Assembly: GCF_028356935.1 (NCBI RefSeq)
Contig: NZ_CP102798.1
Location: 3,162,001 to 3,226,000, forward strand
Direction of reading: 5' to 3'
DNA from: Lysinibacillus sp. OF-1
Lineage (GTDB): Bacteria; Bacillota; Bacilli; Bacillales_A; Planococcaceae
DNA length: 64,000 nt
Shown in pieces: positions 38,017 to 48,525 of this stretch (position 1 is its first letter; each line of letters opens with the position of its first letter). The notes below the pieces were generated by a model, which was not told the origin of the DNA, did not search any database, and worked only from the letters and a program-made list of their open reading frames with translations. The translations under genes and the position numbers were made by a program.

Positions 38017-38240
38017 AATATATAACCTCCTTTAAACCTATTCATGACAGTATTAAATAGTATATTAGCAGCCATTCCTACTTGTTTCTTAGTTGAGTAT
38101 AATTCTAGTCGCTTTATGACCGATTTCACAAGAGACATACCAAAAGTGTCTTTCTCCATGAACGATCCCTGCTTCTGCCCTCAAACCAATATAAACTCCA
38201 TATTCTAATAATTAAATTTGCTCATTATACCTTAAAATAT

Positions 38241-38282
38241 AAAAAAGAACCTTCTATCATCTTTTATGATTCGAAGGTTCGT
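38241..38282 (-). terminator. Terminator after the 71-aa gene
   Basis: AGAACCTTC (38246-38254) pairs with GAAGGTTC (38273-38280), inner ATCAT/ATGAT pairing, T-run on the minus strand. Confidence 0.78.
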
Positions 38283-38288
38283 ACTTCA

Positions 38289-38504
38289 TCAATTTTTTGT
38301 AGTTTCCAATGTAACCCATACAATTTCCTCCATTCGAATGAAGAAAGGGGTACGATTCATCTCAAGGATCATATGGTCAGGTAGTATGGATAATAAAATA
38401 CCTTTTTGCATCGTTTTTTCTGTTTGCACCACTACTGCCTGGCCAATCATCATGTTAAGTGTTTCGTATAAATATGGATTAGATCTACTCCCTATCTGCG
38501 TCAA
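38289..38504 (-). CDS. Small DUF2642-like protein
   Basis: Short 71-aa protein if started at TTG 38504, which follows AAGGAG by ten bases; the longer ATG frame (38543) lacks a ribosome site. It reads TQIGSRSNPYLYETL, then IGQAVVVQTEKTMQKGILLSILPDHMILEM and ends with an FIRMEEIVWV strand. The beta-strand pattern resembles the small Sm-like DUF2642 proteins of bacilli, some tied to the spore coat. The link is tentative. Confidence 0.6.
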   Translation of the reverse strand: MTQIGSRSNPYLYETLNMMIGQAVVVQTEKTMQKGILLSILPDHMILEMNRTPFFIRMEEIVWVTLETTKN

Positions 38505-38575
38505 GTTTAAGACACTCCTTCCTATAAAACTAACCATACTCATTAGTATATGAAGGATTTATAGGAAATGTTCCA

Positions 38576-39016
38576 TTATTTTGATTCTAGAAGTATTGTT
38601 ACTGGACCATCGTTGATTAGTGCAACATCCATCATTGCACCAAAAATACCTGTTTCCACATGTAAGCCGAGCTCACGCAATGCTTGATTAAAAGCTTCCC
38701 ACAGCGGTTCGGCTACTTCTGGTCTAGCTGCACTGATGAAACTAGGACGATTTCCCTTTTTTGCATCCCCATACAATGTAAATTGTGAGACGGATAAAAT
38801 TGCGCCTCCATGCTCTAGGATCGAATGATTCATTTTTCCTTCCGCATCTTCCCAAAGGCGTAAATTAGCTACTTTTTTCGCTAAATAAGCGACATCCTCA
38901 TGTGTATCCTCATGTGTAATACCTACTAGAAGAACATAGCCATTATCAATCGCTCCTGTGACAGTTCCGTCAACCGTTACAGAAGCAGCTTTACTGCGCT
39001 GTAATACTACTTTCAT
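38576..39016 (-). CDS. dtd: D-aminoacyl-tRNA deacylase
   Basis: Removes D-amino acids and glycine mischarged on tRNA. The 146-aa protein shows [17 protein letters not shown] at the N-terminus, the catalytic [20 protein letters not shown] motif and the cross-subunit Gly-cisPro type motif NDGPVTI near the end. It follows rel by 35 bases, as in B. subtilis, so both are probably co-transcribed. Confidence 0.96.
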   Translation of the reverse strand: MKVVLQRSKAASVTVDGTVTGAIDNGYVLLVGITHEDTHEDVAYLAKKVANLRLWEDAEGKMNHSILEHGGAILSVSQFTLYGDAKKGNRPSFISAARPEVAEPLWEAFNQALRELGLHVETGIFGAMMDVALINDGPVTILLESK

Positions 39017-39051
39017 GCATTAAAACCCCAATTCTATGTTGTTGCCAATCA

Positions 39052-41247
39052 TTAATTGATGACACGCTGCACCGAATAAATATCAGGTGTTTGTTTAATC
39101 CGCTCAACAACCTTATGCAAATGTGAAATGTTTGAAATGGAAATCGTTAAATGAATTGTTGCCATTTTATCACGATCAGCACGACCACTGACTGCTAAAA
39201 TATTTGTTTTTGTTTCACTAACAATTTGCATAATTTCATTTAAAATACCAGGTCGATCAAAGGCTGACACTTCGATATCCACTGGATATTCTTTTTTCTC
39301 AGGGATGATTCCATGCTCCCATTCCACTTCAATTAAACGTTCTTGCTCATCCTCAATTTGAATATTTGGACAGTCTGCACGGTGTACAGAAACACCTCTA
39401 CCTTTTGTAATAAAGCCTACAATCTCATCACCAGGTACAGGCGTACAACAACGAGAAAGTCGAATAAGCATATTATCAATGCCCTTGACGATGACACCCG
39501 ATTCCGTTCGTTTTTGCGGAATTGGATTTTTCATTTTTTGTTCGATTTTCTCTAAAGCTTCTTCCTGCTCACGCTCTTTACGACGTTTTTCCGCTAAACG
39601 ATTAACCACTTGCTGTGCAGTAATGCCATTCACCCCTACTGCTGCATACAAGTCCTCCTCATTCGTATAGTTGAATTTATCACATACACGTTTGAGGTTT
39701 TCTGATGACATCGTTTCCTTTAAATCGAAATCCTGAGCACGAATTTCCTTTTCAATCATTTCTTTCCCTTTGATGATATTCTCTTCACGTAAATGTCGTT
39801 TAAAGAATTGCTTAATCTTATTTTTCGCCTGTGAGGATTGTGCTATTTTTAGCCAATCGCGGCTCGGACCAAAGGATTGCTTAGATGTTAAAATTTCAAT
39901 GATATCGCCGGTTTTCAGTGGTGTATCAAGCGGCACCATTTTCCCATTGACTTTTGCCCCAATCGTACGATTTCCGACCTCTGAATGGACACGATAGGCA
40001 AAATCGATGGGCACAGAACCCGCCGGCAATTCGATGACATCGCCTTCAGGTGTAAATACGTAGACCATATCAGAAAATAAATCGAATTTTAAGGATTCCA
40101 TAAATTCTTCTGCATTAGAAGATTCATTTTGAAATTCTAAAATCTCACGGAACCATGTTAATTTTTGATCGACATTTTGCTTTTGATGATCAACATTTTT
40201 GCCCTCTTTATACGCCCAGTGTGCCGCAATCCCGTACTCTGCAATTTTGTGCATTTCCTTCGTACGAATCTGAACCTCTAATGGATCACCATAGGGTCCA
40301 ATAACGGTCGTGTGTAAGGACTGATACAGGTTTTGTTTTGGCATGGCAATATAGTCTTTAAAGCGCCCTGGCATCGGTTTCCAGAGTGTATGCACAATCC
40401 CTAAAACCGCATAGCAATCTTTAATACTATCGACAAGTACACGTATGGCTAATAAATCATAAATTTCATTAAATTGTTTCTTTTGGAGCACCATTTTTCG
40501 ATAAATACTGTAAATATGCTTTGGACGACCATAGATATCTGCTTCAATTTCAACCTCATTAAGCTGTGACTTCATCTCAGCCATGACATTCTCTAAATAA
40601 GCCTCACGCTCATCACGCTTTTTCTTCATCAAACTGACAATACGATAATATTGTTGTGGGTTTAAATAGCGAAGTGCTGTATCTTCAAGCTCCCATTTTA
40701 CAGTCGAGATTCCCAGACGATGTGCAAGTGGTGCAAAAATTTCTAGCGTCTCTTTCGATATACGTCGCTGCTTTTCAGCAGGTAAATGCTTTAACGTACG
40801 CATATTATGGAGACGGTCTGCTAGCTTAATTAAGATGACACGAATATCCTGTGCCATAGCTACAAACATTTTTCGATGATTCTCTGCTTGCTGCGCCTCT
40901 TTTGATAAATATTTAATTTTCCCTAGCTTTGTCACACCATCAACAAGCACGGCTACTTCTTCGCCAAATTCCCGTACCAAATCATCCCGCGTAAAATCCG
41001 TATCTTCGACAACATCATGTAAAAAACCTGCCGCTACTGTTTCCGGGTCCATTTGTAATTCAGCTAGAATACCTGCCACTTGTACTGGGTGAATGATATA
41101 AGGTTCACCAGAGCTACGGAATTGCTCAATATGGGCATCCCTTGCTAATTCATATGCTTTTTTCACGAATGTGACATTTTCATCATTCATGTAGGATTTG
41201 ACTAACTCAAAAACGTCCTCAGGAGTCAAAATTTGCTCTTTCGCCAT
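39052..41247 (-). CDS. relA: Bifunctional (p)ppGpp synthetase/hydrolase Rel
   Basis: Long alarmone enzyme of 731 aa. Domains: HD hydrolase (about 30-180; [43 protein letters not shown]), synthetase (about 220-350; [47 protein letters not shown]), TGS (about 390-450; [33 protein letters not shown]), then helical/zinc-finger ([13 protein letters not shown]) and ACT domains. HD residues are intact, so it should both make and remove ppGpp. Gene order rel-dtd is the usual one. Confidence 0.97.
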   Translation of the reverse strand: MAKEQILTPEDVFELVKSYMNDENVTFVKKAYELARDAHIEQFRSSGEPYIIHPVQVAGILAELQMDPETVAAGFLHDVVEDTDFTRDDLVREFGEEVAVLVDGVTKLGKIKYLSKEAQQAENHRKMFVAMAQDIRVILIKLADRLHNMRTLKHLPAEKQRRISKETLEIFAPLAHRLGISTVKWELEDTALRYLNPQQYYRIVSLMKKKRDEREAYLENVMAEMKSQLNEVEIEADIYGRPKHIYSIYRKMVLQKKQFNEIYDLLAIRVLVDSIKDCYAVLGIVHTLWKPMPGRFKDYIAMPKQNLYQSLHTTVIGPYGDPLEVQIRTKEMHKIAEYGIAAHWAYKEGKNVDHQKQNVDQKLTWFREILEFQNESSNAEEFMESLKFDLFSDMVYVFTPEGDVIELPAGSVPIDFAYRVHSEVGNRTIGAKVNGKMVPLDTPLKTGDIIEILTSKQSFGPSRDWLKIAQSSQAKNKIKQFFKRHLREENIIKGKEMIEKEIRAQDFDLKETMSSENLKRVCDKFNYTNEEDLYAAVGVNGITAQQVVNRLAEKRRKEREQEEALEKIEQKMKNPIPQKRTESGVIVKGIDNMLIRLSRCCTPVPGDEIVGFITKGRGVSVHRADCPNIQIEDEQERLIEVEWEHGIIPEKKEYPVDIEVSAFDRPGILNEIMQIVSETKTNILAVSGRADRDKMATIHLTISISNISHLHKVVERIKQTPDIYSVQRVIN

Positions 41248-41398
41248 AACATGTCCACCTTGCTCGTCAAATTTTTCAGATTAGATATAAACTTAATTGT
41301 ATAAAATTTTGTAGCCTATTGTAAAGAGACTGTGTCATTTAGTTTAGTTAATCTCGTGAACAGTTCGAAAAATGGAAAAAATATTCTTCTTTTTAATG

Positions 41399-41440
41399 AA
41401 AAAGACCCTTTGCGACAGGATGTCACAAAGGGTTCTTGTT
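41399..41440 (-). terminator. Terminator after psuG
   Basis: AGACCCTTTG ... CAAAGGGTTCT with inner GACA/TGTC pairs, followed on the minus strand by TCTTTTTC. Confidence 0.8.
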
Positions 41441-41451
41441 TCGACAAATGA

Positions 41452-42366
41452 TTAGTGTAATTGATTGTAGGCAACAGCAATTTTTGCGCCAACGACTGCA
41501 TTGTTTTTCACTAATGCAATGTTCGCATCAAGACTTTTACCTTCTGTTAATTCTTTTACTTTACCAAGTAAGAATGGTGTAACGTTTTTACCTTGAATAC
41601 CATTCTCTTCAGCTTCAGCTAAAGCTTTTTCAATAATGTTTGTAATAAATGCATGATCTAATGCTTCAGCTTCTGGAATTGGGTTGGCAATGACAGCGCC
41701 ACCTTTTAACCCTAATTGCCATTTCGCAGATAGCATTGCTGCAATCTCCTCTGGTGTATCAAGCTGGAAGTTGACATCGAAACCACTTTGACGTGTGTAG
41801 AATGCTGGTAATTCATCTGTACCATAACCAACTACTGGTACCCCTTTTGTTTCAAGGTATTCTAATGTAAGACCAATATCTAGAATAGATTTTGCACCCG
41901 CGCAAATAACAGCCACATTAGTTTGTGCTAATTCTTCTAAGTCAGCAGAGACATCCATTGTTGTTTCAGCACCACGGTGTACACCACCAATACCACCTGT
42001 TACAAAGATTTCAATGTCTGCAAGTTCAGCACAGATCATTGTAGCTGCAACTGTTGTCGCACCTAATTTTTTTGTTGCAAGTAAGTAGCCTAAGTCACGA
42101 CGTGAAGCTTTTGCAACGCCTTGTGAATTTCCAAACATCTCTAGCTCTTCATCTGATAAACCGATTTTGATTTTGCCATCTATTAAGGCAATGGTTGCAG
42201 GTACTGCACCATTATCGCGAATAATTTGCTCAACTTCACGCGCAGTTTTCACATTTTGTGGATATGGCATACCGTGTGAAATGATTGTAGATTCTAATGC
42301 CACGATTGGTAGACCTTCTGCTTGTCCTGCTTTTACTTCTTCTGATAATACGATGAATTCTTTCAT
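41452..42366 (-). CDS. psuG: Pseudouridine-5'-phosphate glycosidase
   Basis: Splits the C-C bond of pseudouridine-5'-phosphate into uracil and ribose-5-phosphate. The 304-aa protein has the family marks [68 protein letters not shown] and [11 protein letters not shown]. The ATG at 42366 has GGAGG upstream. Its start overlaps nearly with the psuK stop, so kinase and glycosidase are translated from one message and act one after the other. Confidence 0.95.
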   Translation of the reverse strand: MKEFIVLSEEVKAGQAEGLPIVALESTIISHGMPYPQNVKTAREVEQIIRDNGAVPATIALIDGKIKIGLSDEELEMFGNSQGVAKASRRDLGYLLATKKLGATTVAATMICAELADIEIFVTGGIGGVHRGAETTMDVSADLEELAQTNVAVICAGAKSILDIGLTLEYLETKGVPVVGYGTDELPAFYTRQSGFDVNFQLDTPEEIAAMLSAKWQLGLKGGAVIANPIPEAEALDHAFITNIIEKALAEAEENGIQGKNVTPFLLGKVKELTEGKSLDANIALVKNNAVVGAKIAVAYNQLH

Positions 42367-42370
42367 GTTG

Positions 42371-43462
42371 TTATTCCTCCATTTCATTTTTTAACAAATC
42401 TACTGATAATTCAGGTCTTACTGTATAAGGAGATGCCAATGTATTTTTAGCATTTGTTAACCCTGCATCAATACATGTCTCAAAAGATTGACCTGTCAAC
42501 CAACTGTGTATCACAGCGCTGACAAACGCATCTCCTGCTCCTGTAACATCTTCAATTTTGTTGATCACTTTCGCAGCGAAATGACGAGGTGTGATCGTCG
42601 TAGATGCTGCATAAACACCCTTGCTACCAGCTGTGATAATGACATGTTCAGCACCTAGTTGTAAGAGCTGTTGTAATGCTTTTTCATAATGGGTAGCGCT
42701 TTCAATTTTATGTCCAACAATTGTTTCTGCTTCATCCGTGTTACAAATAAACCAAGTTACACCTTGTAATGTTTCAGGTAGTCGATTCATTTTTGGCGAA
42801 GATACTGGCACAATGACTAATGGAATGGCACGAGCAATGGCTACTTGCTGGATATACGCCACTGTTTCTTTCGGGCAATTTAAATCCAAAATAAAGCAAC
42901 CAGCATTCACTAGCATTGTTTCATGCTTTTTCAACAAACTCGGTAACAGCAGGTCATAAACCTCCATATTGGCTACAGCTAATGCTAGCTCACCTTGTTC
43001 ATCCATAATAGCTGTATAGGAACCCGTAGAAGCCTCAGCTAGCTGCTCCACATAACGTAGATTCATAAAGGATTCCGAAGCTTCTTGGATCACTTGCCAA
43101 TCAGCATCTTTACCAGCCGTTGTTAATAACGTCACTTGATGGTTTAATCTGCCTAAGTTTTCAGCAATATTTCGACCAACTCCACCTACACTAAAAGAAG
43201 AGCTGGCAGGGTTAGATGTTCCAAATTGAACATTGCCCTTCACATGGAATTTTCGGTCTAAATTAGCTCCCCCGATGCAAATAATTTCATTTTCCTCGGG
43301 TAAAATATAAGCACGACCTACAATTTTTCCTTGCTTTGTTAAACTAGACACTAAATTAGCAAGCACGGGACGGGACAGATTCATTGTATCTGCCATCTCT
43401 TGCTGAGACATAAACGGGTTTTGGCGAATTAAAGCAAGCACCGCCTGTTCTCTTTCATTCAT
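42371..43462 (-). CDS. psuK: Pseudouridine kinase (PfkB family) with N-terminal HTH
   Basis: Phosphorylates pseudouridine for PsuG. The 363-aa protein begins with a winged-helix segment (about 1-55; [30 protein letters not shown]) and continues as a PfkB sugar kinase ([30 protein letters not shown], and the C-terminal signature [18 protein letters not shown]). Kinases with such an HTH are common in Firmicutes; the HTH may allow self-regulation. First gene of the psuK-psuG operon. Confidence 0.9.
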   Translation of the reverse strand: MNEREQAVLALIRQNPFMSQQEMADTMNLSRPVLANLVSSLTKQGKIVGRAYILPEENEIICIGGANLDRKFHVKGNVQFGTSNPASSSFSVGGVGRNIAENLGRLNHQVTLLTTAGKDADWQVIQEASESFMNLRYVEQLAEASTGSYTAIMDEQGELALAVANMEVYDLLLPSLLKKHETMLVNAGCFILDLNCPKETVAYIQQVAIARAIPLVIVPVSSPKMNRLPETLQGVTWFICNTDEAETIVGHKIESATHYEKALQQLLQLGAEHVIITAGSKGVYAASTTITPRHFAAKVINKIEDVTGAGDAFVSAVIHSWLTGQSFETCIDAGLTNAKNTLASPYTVRPELSVDLLKNEMEE

Positions 43463-43531
43463 AGCATCACCTTTTATTATATTTGTTTATATTGTAAACT
43501 TTTGTTTGTTAAATGTCAAACTAATATTGAT

Positions 43532-43572
43532 AAAAAAAGTTGAACCTCTTTCTGTCGAGGTTCAACTTTTTT
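43532..43572. terminator. Symmetric terminator between psuK promoter side and MFS gene
   Basis: AAAGTTGAACCTC and GAGGTTCAACTTT around an eight-base loop with A/T runs on both sides. It ends the MFS transcript on the minus strand. Confidence 0.83.
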
Positions 43573-43582
43573 AGTCGACTGT

Positions 43583-44833
43583 TTATCCTTGCTGAGGCGT
43601 TTGTTTTTTTACAATGATAACGAATAAGCTTGCCAATGCACAGAATAGGCCAGCAAGGAAAAAAGCCCATGTGTAGGAATTGAAAAATTTATAAATTAAC
43701 CCACCCCCATACGCAGCAACTGCCGCTCCTGCCTGATGTGAGGCGAATATCCATCCGTAAATAATGCTGCTTTTTTGCATCCCAAAAATTTGTCGTGTAA
43801 TGCTGATAGTTGGTGGTACTGTGGCAATCCAATCGAGTCCATAAAAGATGCTGAAAATCGTCAATAAAACAAAGGAGCCTTGAGCGAGTGCATAAGGGAG
43901 TAGCAAGAGAGAAGCTCCCCTTAACAAGTAATACCAAAATAATAGCCAACGATTATCAAAGCGATCCGATAGCCAGCCAGAGACAGTCGTGCCTAATAAG
44001 TTAAACACCCCCATAAAAGAAAGAAGAGATGCAGCGGTTACTAGCGGAACGCCAAAGCTAATACAATATGACACAAAGTGAGTTCCGATTAATCCACTTG
44101 TCGAAAGACCACAAATGAAAAAGCTGCCTGCTAAGAGCCAAAATGCTTTGACTTTAACTGCCTCTGCTAAACCAAGAAATGCCATACTAATTGGATTCTT
44201 CTTGGGCTGTACTTGCGGCTCTTCTATAATCTCATCATGACCGTAAGGGGTTAGACCAATATCTTGCGGCTTGTTTTTAATAAACATAGCAATCATGACG
44301 AACATCATGGTACTCAGGAGTAGGATTAATCCCATTGCCCATCGCCAAGAATAATGTTCAATAATAATGGCTAGCACTGGCAGTAAAATTAATTGACCTG
44401 TGGCTGTACTAGCCGTTAAAATCCCAACTGCCAGCCCTCTGCGTTTAACAAACCAATGATTCGCTACATAGGGACTGAGCACCGTTAAAAAAAGGCTCGC
44501 ACCAAGCCCAATGATACCTCCCCAAATAATGATTAACTGCCAGGATTGGCTCATCCAAAAGGTTAAGGTCATTCCTACTATTAAAGTAGACATGGCACTA
44601 AGCATCATTTTCTTTAAGCCAATGACTTCAAGCAGCGCCGCCATAAATGGTCCAGATATGCCATATAAAAATAAACTTACAGCAAATGCTAAAGCAATCG
44701 TTGAGCGATCCCATTGAAATTCTTTTTCGAGGGGATCCAGGAAAACACCAGACGATGACATTGTAATCCCTGCTACAATAATCGAGAAAAATGTGACAAT
44801 CAAAATCAACCAGCTATAATGAACTCGCTTCAT
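43583..44833 (-). CDS. MFS transporter (OFA/monocarboxylate-type)
   Basis: Twelve-helix major facilitator protein of 416 aa. The first helices (YSWLILIVTFFSIIVAGITMSSSGVF, DRSTIALAFAVSLFLYGISGPFMAALLE) and the middle loop (NKPQDIGLTPYG) resemble the oxalate/formate- or monocarboxylate-like MFS group. The frame stays open upstream, but translation probably starts at ATG 44833 behind AAGGTG, because the extra 91 residues are unlike a transporter and cross the operator. It is divergent from a MarR gene and likely its target. Substrate unknown. Confidence 0.82.
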   Translation of the reverse strand: MKRVHYSWLILIVTFFSIIVAGITMSSSGVFLDPLEKEFQWDRSTIALAFAVSLFLYGISGPFMAALLEVIGLKKMMLSAMSTLIVGMTLTFWMSQSWQLIIIWGGIIGLGASLFLTVLSPYVANHWFVKRRGLAVGILTASTATGQLILLPVLAIIIEHYSWRWAMGLILLLSTMMFVMIAMFIKNKPQDIGLTPYGHDEIIEEPQVQPKKNPISMAFLGLAEAVKVKAFWLLAGSFFICGLSTSGLIGTHFVSYCISFGVPLVTAASLLSFMGVFNLLGTTVSGWLSDRFDNRWLLFWYYLLRGASLLLLPYALAQGSFVLLTIFSIFYGLDWIATVPPTISITRQIFGMQKSSIIYGWIFASHQAGAAVAAYGGGLIYKFFNSYTWAFFLAGLFCALASLFVIIVKKQTPQQG

Positions 44834-44866
44834 CCTAACACCTTCTTTTCTTGTGAGATGCATAAC

Positions 44867-44888
44867 AAAACATGTATATACATGTTTT
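44867..44888. promoter_or_regulatory. MarR operator 1: 22-bp perfect palindrome
   Basis: Two 11-base arms, AAAACATGTAT and ATACATGTTTT, abut without spacer. It lies 34 bases before the MFS start in the divergent MFS/marR region. The size and symmetry fit a MarR dimer site. Confidence 0.72.
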
Positions 44889-44910
44889 GCGATCTCTTCA
44901 TTCCATTTAT

Positions 44911-44927
44911 ATGTATATACATGTATA
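44911..44927. promoter_or_regulatory. MarR operator 2
   Basis: Overlapping palindromes ATGTATATACAT (44911-44922) and TATACATGTATA (44916-44927), sharing the ATGTATATACAT core with operator 1. Centre-to-centre distance is about four helical turns, so two dimers could bind the same face. Confidence 0.65.
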
Positions 44928-45022
44928 ATGATAATAATCGTTCCTATAGCTGTCAAGCAGTCTTTTCTAGCTCTTAGGTGTATACTTACAATTAGTAGAA
45001 TCCCCTCAAAGGAGTACTGACG

Positions 45023-45481
45023 ATGAAGAATCAACTTAAAACAATCGATTATACACAAATCTGTGTTTGTGCAAACCTTAGAAAAAAAACAAGGGTTGTC
45101 ACACAATTATATGATAAGCTGCTACAGCCCACTGGTTTAAAGGTTACACAATATTCCATGCTGGCCCATATCGATCTTCAGCAAACTGTCTCAATTAGCC
45201 GTTTAGGTGAAATTTTACAACTTGATCAAACGACTGTGACCCGTAATATTAATCTATTAAAGCAACATGGCTATGTTGAATTAAAGCGAGACACAAGCGA
45301 TGCGCGCACTAAAAAGATTACGCTCACTGAAAAAGGATTAGAAAAGCTGCATGAAGCCGCACCCATTTGGCAAACGATTCAAGATAGAATCATCGAAGAT
45401 ATAGGGGTTGAAAAATATGCAGATTTCTATGATACCTTGCGCACAATACAAAAGATCATCCAAGCATATGATGAAGATTAA
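45023..45481 (+). CDS. MarR-family transcriptional regulator
   Basis: 152-aa winged-helix regulator. The central DNA-binding part reads LKVTQYSMLAHIDLQQTVSISRLGEILQLDQTTVTRNINLLKQHGYVELKRDTSDARTKKITLTEKG, with the RDxxDxR-type wing typical of MarR. Three residues near the N-terminus, Cys-Val-Cys, are a possible redox or metal sensor (ICVCANLRKKTR). AAAGGAG precedes ATG. Divergent from the MFS gene with two palindromes between, so it probably represses it and itself. Confidence 0.92.
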   Translation: MKNQLKTIDYTQICVCANLRKKTRVVTQLYDKLLQPTGLKVTQYSMLAHIDLQQTVSISRLGEILQLDQTTVTRNINLLKQHGYVELKRDTSDARTKKITLTEKGLEKLHEAAPIWQTIQDRIIEDIGVEKYADFYDTLRTIQKIIQAYDED

Positions 45482-45516
45482 AAAGTACCTACTTTATTGG
45501 GCGCTTCAAACTGCAA

Positions 45517-45560
45517 ACAACAGCCATCGAAAAGTTCACCTCGATGGCTGTTGTCATTTT
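45517..45560 (+). terminator. Terminator after marR, shared module
   Basis: 14-base arms ACAACAGCCATCGA (45517-45530) and TCGATGGCTGTTGT (45541-45554), then CATTTTTTC. Stem core and tail match the hairpins after mupG and the LPMO gene. Confidence 0.85.
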
Positions 45561-45570
45561 TTCTTCTAAT

Positions 45571-45770
45571 TACTTACCAAATATAGAGTGGCATGATCAA
45601 TATTTGGGCATCCATAAGCTTAGTAAGTCGTTTCTACTAAAGGGTAAATAGCAGCCTCTAATTTTCGCTCAAATGATATAAATTGATTAACCGTTACCAT
45701 TTCTAATTGTTCATGTTTATTGATTTAATTTTCCGTCTTCAGCTTTCATCAGCTTAAAAGTTTACGGTTA
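45571..45770 (-). pseudogene. IS1182-like transposase fragment (copy 2)
   Basis: On the minus strand: NKHEQLEMVTVNQF, FERKLEAAIYPLVETTY, a stop, then AYGCPNID. It is the N-terminus of an IS1182-type transposase with small deletions (the LVPxDHL and FSFI blocks are missing). Upstream it shares GTAAACTTTTAA and TTGCTTTCCCCGC with copy 1 at 19 kb, and downstream the same terminal hairpin. The remainder of 45482-45932 holds no gene. Confidence 0.65.
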
Positions 45771-45850
45771 ATCAACACAGTAATAGGGAAGAAGTTCGAT
45801 GGAGCGGGGAAAGCAACTCGGCCCGTATCGGCTTTACTTTATTTCATTGT

Positions 45851-45902
45851 AAAAGAAAAAGACTGTAGGCAAACTCGTAATTTCTTGAGTTTGTCTACAA
45901 TC
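45851..45902 (-). terminator. Terminator after apt
   Basis: GACTGTAGGCAAACTC (45861-45876) pairs with GAGTTTGTCTACAATC (45887-45902), followed on the minus strand by TTTTTCTTTT. Confidence 0.83.
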
Positions 45903-45932
45903 TGAAGTGCCCACTATGGTAGACGCTTTCTC

Positions 45933-46445
45933 TTAATATTGAATAAGTGTTTTAATATTTAAATCTCCAAGCTTTGCACGACCATTTAATTCTAAAAGTT
46001 CGATTAGGAAGGCACAGCCTACTACCTGACCACCTAATTCTTCTACTAAACGAACAGTTGCTTCAACTGTCCCACCCGTTGCTAGTAAATCATCACAGAT
46101 TAAAACCTTTTGGCCAGGCTTAATCGCATCATGATGCATTGTTAACGTATCTTGACCATATTCAAGACCATAGTCTGCACTAATAACCTCACGTGGTAAT
46201 TTACCTGGTTTACGAACAGGTGCAAAGCCAATTTCAAGTGCATAGGCAACTGGGCAACCGATGATAAAACCACGAGCCTCAGGGCCAACTACAATTTCAG
46301 CTCCCACTTCTTTTGCATATTCTACAATTTGGTCTGTTGCATATTTGTATGCTGGTCCATTATCCATAATTGTTGTAATATCTCTGAAGCTAATGCCCTC
46401 TTTCGGCCAGTTTTCAACTGTTGTAACATATTGCTTTAAATCCAT
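45933..46445 (-). CDS. apt: Adenine phosphoribosyltransferase
   Basis: Purine salvage: adenine + PRPP to AMP. The 170-aa protein carries the PRPP-binding motif [16 protein letters not shown], the N-terminal [15 protein letters not shown] and [12 protein letters not shown]. Placed after recJ as in B. subtilis, where the order is recJ-apt-rel. Here psu, MFS/marR and IS relic lie between apt and rel. Confidence 0.97.
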   Translation of the reverse strand: MDLKQYVTTVENWPKEGISFRDITTIMDNGPAYKYATDQIVEYAKEVGAEIVVGPEARGFIIGCPVAYALEIGFAPVRKPGKLPREVISADYGLEYGQDTLTMHHDAIKPGQKVLICDDLLATGGTVEATVRLVEELGGQVVGCAFLIELLELNGRAKLGDLNIKTLIQY

Positions 46446-46480
46446 GTTATTGCTCCTCCTACGAAACGCTGTACGTCCGT

Positions 46481-48525
46481 TTATGTTAATCGTTCATCAA
46501 ACCATTGTTTTAATTCTATATAAGGAGCATAGACAAGCTTTTGCTCCATTTCAATCTGTTCTGAACGTTGTTTGTAAGACGGTGCCTCTGTTAGTGCTTG
46601 TTTTGGGGCATTCACGTTGACAGTCGTCAGTCCACTCTCCATTTTAACAAAACCAAGCTCAAAAAACACCTGTGTCATAAATTTTAATACATCCAATGGC
46701 CAACCTGTATGCTTTGCTAAATCTGCTATATGCATATCAAGCGGAAAGGCTGGTCGATTTTTCAAAAATTTATAATACCAAGAAAATTGCTCACGAGTAG
46801 GTAAACCACTAAAGTATTGCGAATCAGGCATATAAAAATGCGCATAAATACGTGAAGGTGTCGTCTTCTGTAACACCTCTTCTAGTCTTTGAACTTGTTG
46901 TGGCAAATCTAAGAGCACAATATAATCACTTTGTTCCACATTGGATAGTGCTGGGTCAACTACTGTAATAGGAGCACCAATCAATGATTGATAATACGCC
47001 ATCGTTGCTGGATGAAAGGCAATAAACTGTGCCTCATCCTTCGGTACCGTATTAAGCCAACGCGCAGTTTGACGGATACCACGAATATCAAATAGCTGCC
47101 ATTCCGTTGTTTGGACATCCTCGATCATAAATTGGGCTTTTTTACGTCCCTGCCATTCATTAATTTGTAAATCGCCTATAAAGGATACTTTAATGCCATA
47201 CGTTAATTCATCATGTAAATGCCCTTTATTAAAGCCGACACTATCTAATTTATCATAGCCATTTGTTAATTCCATTTTAATATGATTCTCAGCTGCTCCA
47301 ATTTTACGCATAGATGAGATTTCAACATCCTCAAGTACGTAAACAGGCTTTGGAAAATCTGTTCCAAATGGTCCTAGTGCTGAAATTTCTTCAATAGCAT
47401 CTGCTGAAATTTCATCGATACTTAACGGAATATCAATATGGACGATCGGTGTTAATTGCTCCTCTGTTAAACATTCTCTTGCCTGTGCATCCAAGCGTGT
47501 ACGTAGTTCATCCACATGCTCTAACGATAAGGTCATGCCTGCGGCCATAGGATGTCCACCAAAATGCGGTAAAATATCTCGGTTTTTAGCTAGTTCATTA
47601 TATAGATGGAAGCCTTCAATGCTTCGAGCGGAACCCTTTGCTGTGCCCTTTTCAGGATCAAGTGAAAGGACAATGGTTGGACGATAGTACTGCTCAACAA
47701 GTCGTGAGGCAACTATTCCAACAACGCCTGCATTCCAGCCTTCCCCCGCCACAACAAGAACTAAGGAATTGCCGATTTTTTCATCCGATTCAATAAGTGC
47801 AATGGCCTCATCTGTAATGCTTTTCACAATATCTTTGCGCTCTGTATTGCAGGCATTAAGCTGCTTTGCCAATGCGCTTGCTTTAGCACTATCATCTGCC
47901 ATTAATAACTCGACTCCTGGAGCTGCTTCTCCGAGTCGACCAACAGCATTTAATCGAGGACCAAAATAAAAGCCAATTGTCTCTTCCGTAATTTTTGCCT
48001 GCTCTGTACTGGCTATATCACACATTGCTTGTACCCATGGACTAAGGGAACGACGCATTTCCTGTATACCTCGCTTCACGAGATAGCGATTTTCATCCAC
48101 TAAAGGAACTAAATCAGCTACAGTTCCAATCGCCACCAATTCCATTAAATGAATTGGTAGTTCACCATATAAAGCATGTGCTAACTTAAAGGCTACACCT
48201 ACTCCAGCTAGCTCTCCAAACGGATAATGACCTTCTGGTAATCGAGGATGAAGAATAATATCTGCTGGCGGTAGTTCCTCACCTGGCTCATGGTGATCTG
48301 TCACAATGACATCCATGCCAAGCTCTTTAGCCACTCGAACAGGTTCGATACCAGATATCCCGTTATCTACTGTTATGATTAACTGTACACCCTCTTCATA
48401 TGCTTCACGAAATAATGCCTCATGTGGACCATAACCATGGATAAAACGATTGGGGATTTTAAAGGATACATCCGCTCCAAGATCTAGTAAAACATTTAGC
48501 ATAACAGTCGTGCTTGTGACACCAT
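46481..48525 (-). CDS. recJ: RecJ single-strand exonuclease, 3' exon
   Basis: Main part of RecJ, the 5'-3' single-strand DNA exonuclease for repair. It begins within the DHH motif I: the exon boundary supplies ATGGTGTCAC, i.e. the end of DYDA|DGVTST. Then follow DHH-family motifs [35 protein letters not shown], the DHHA1 part [27 protein letters not shown], and the OB and C-terminal domains. An open frame starts 46 bases earlier inside the intron, but those residues are intron sequence. Together with the 5' exon it makes a 772-aa protein, near the usual length. Confidence 0.93.

Noticed and set aside
44834-45106. N-terminal extension of the MFS gene
   Set aside because: It crosses both palindromic operators and the divergent marR start, and lacks a ribosome site; ATG 44833 is better.
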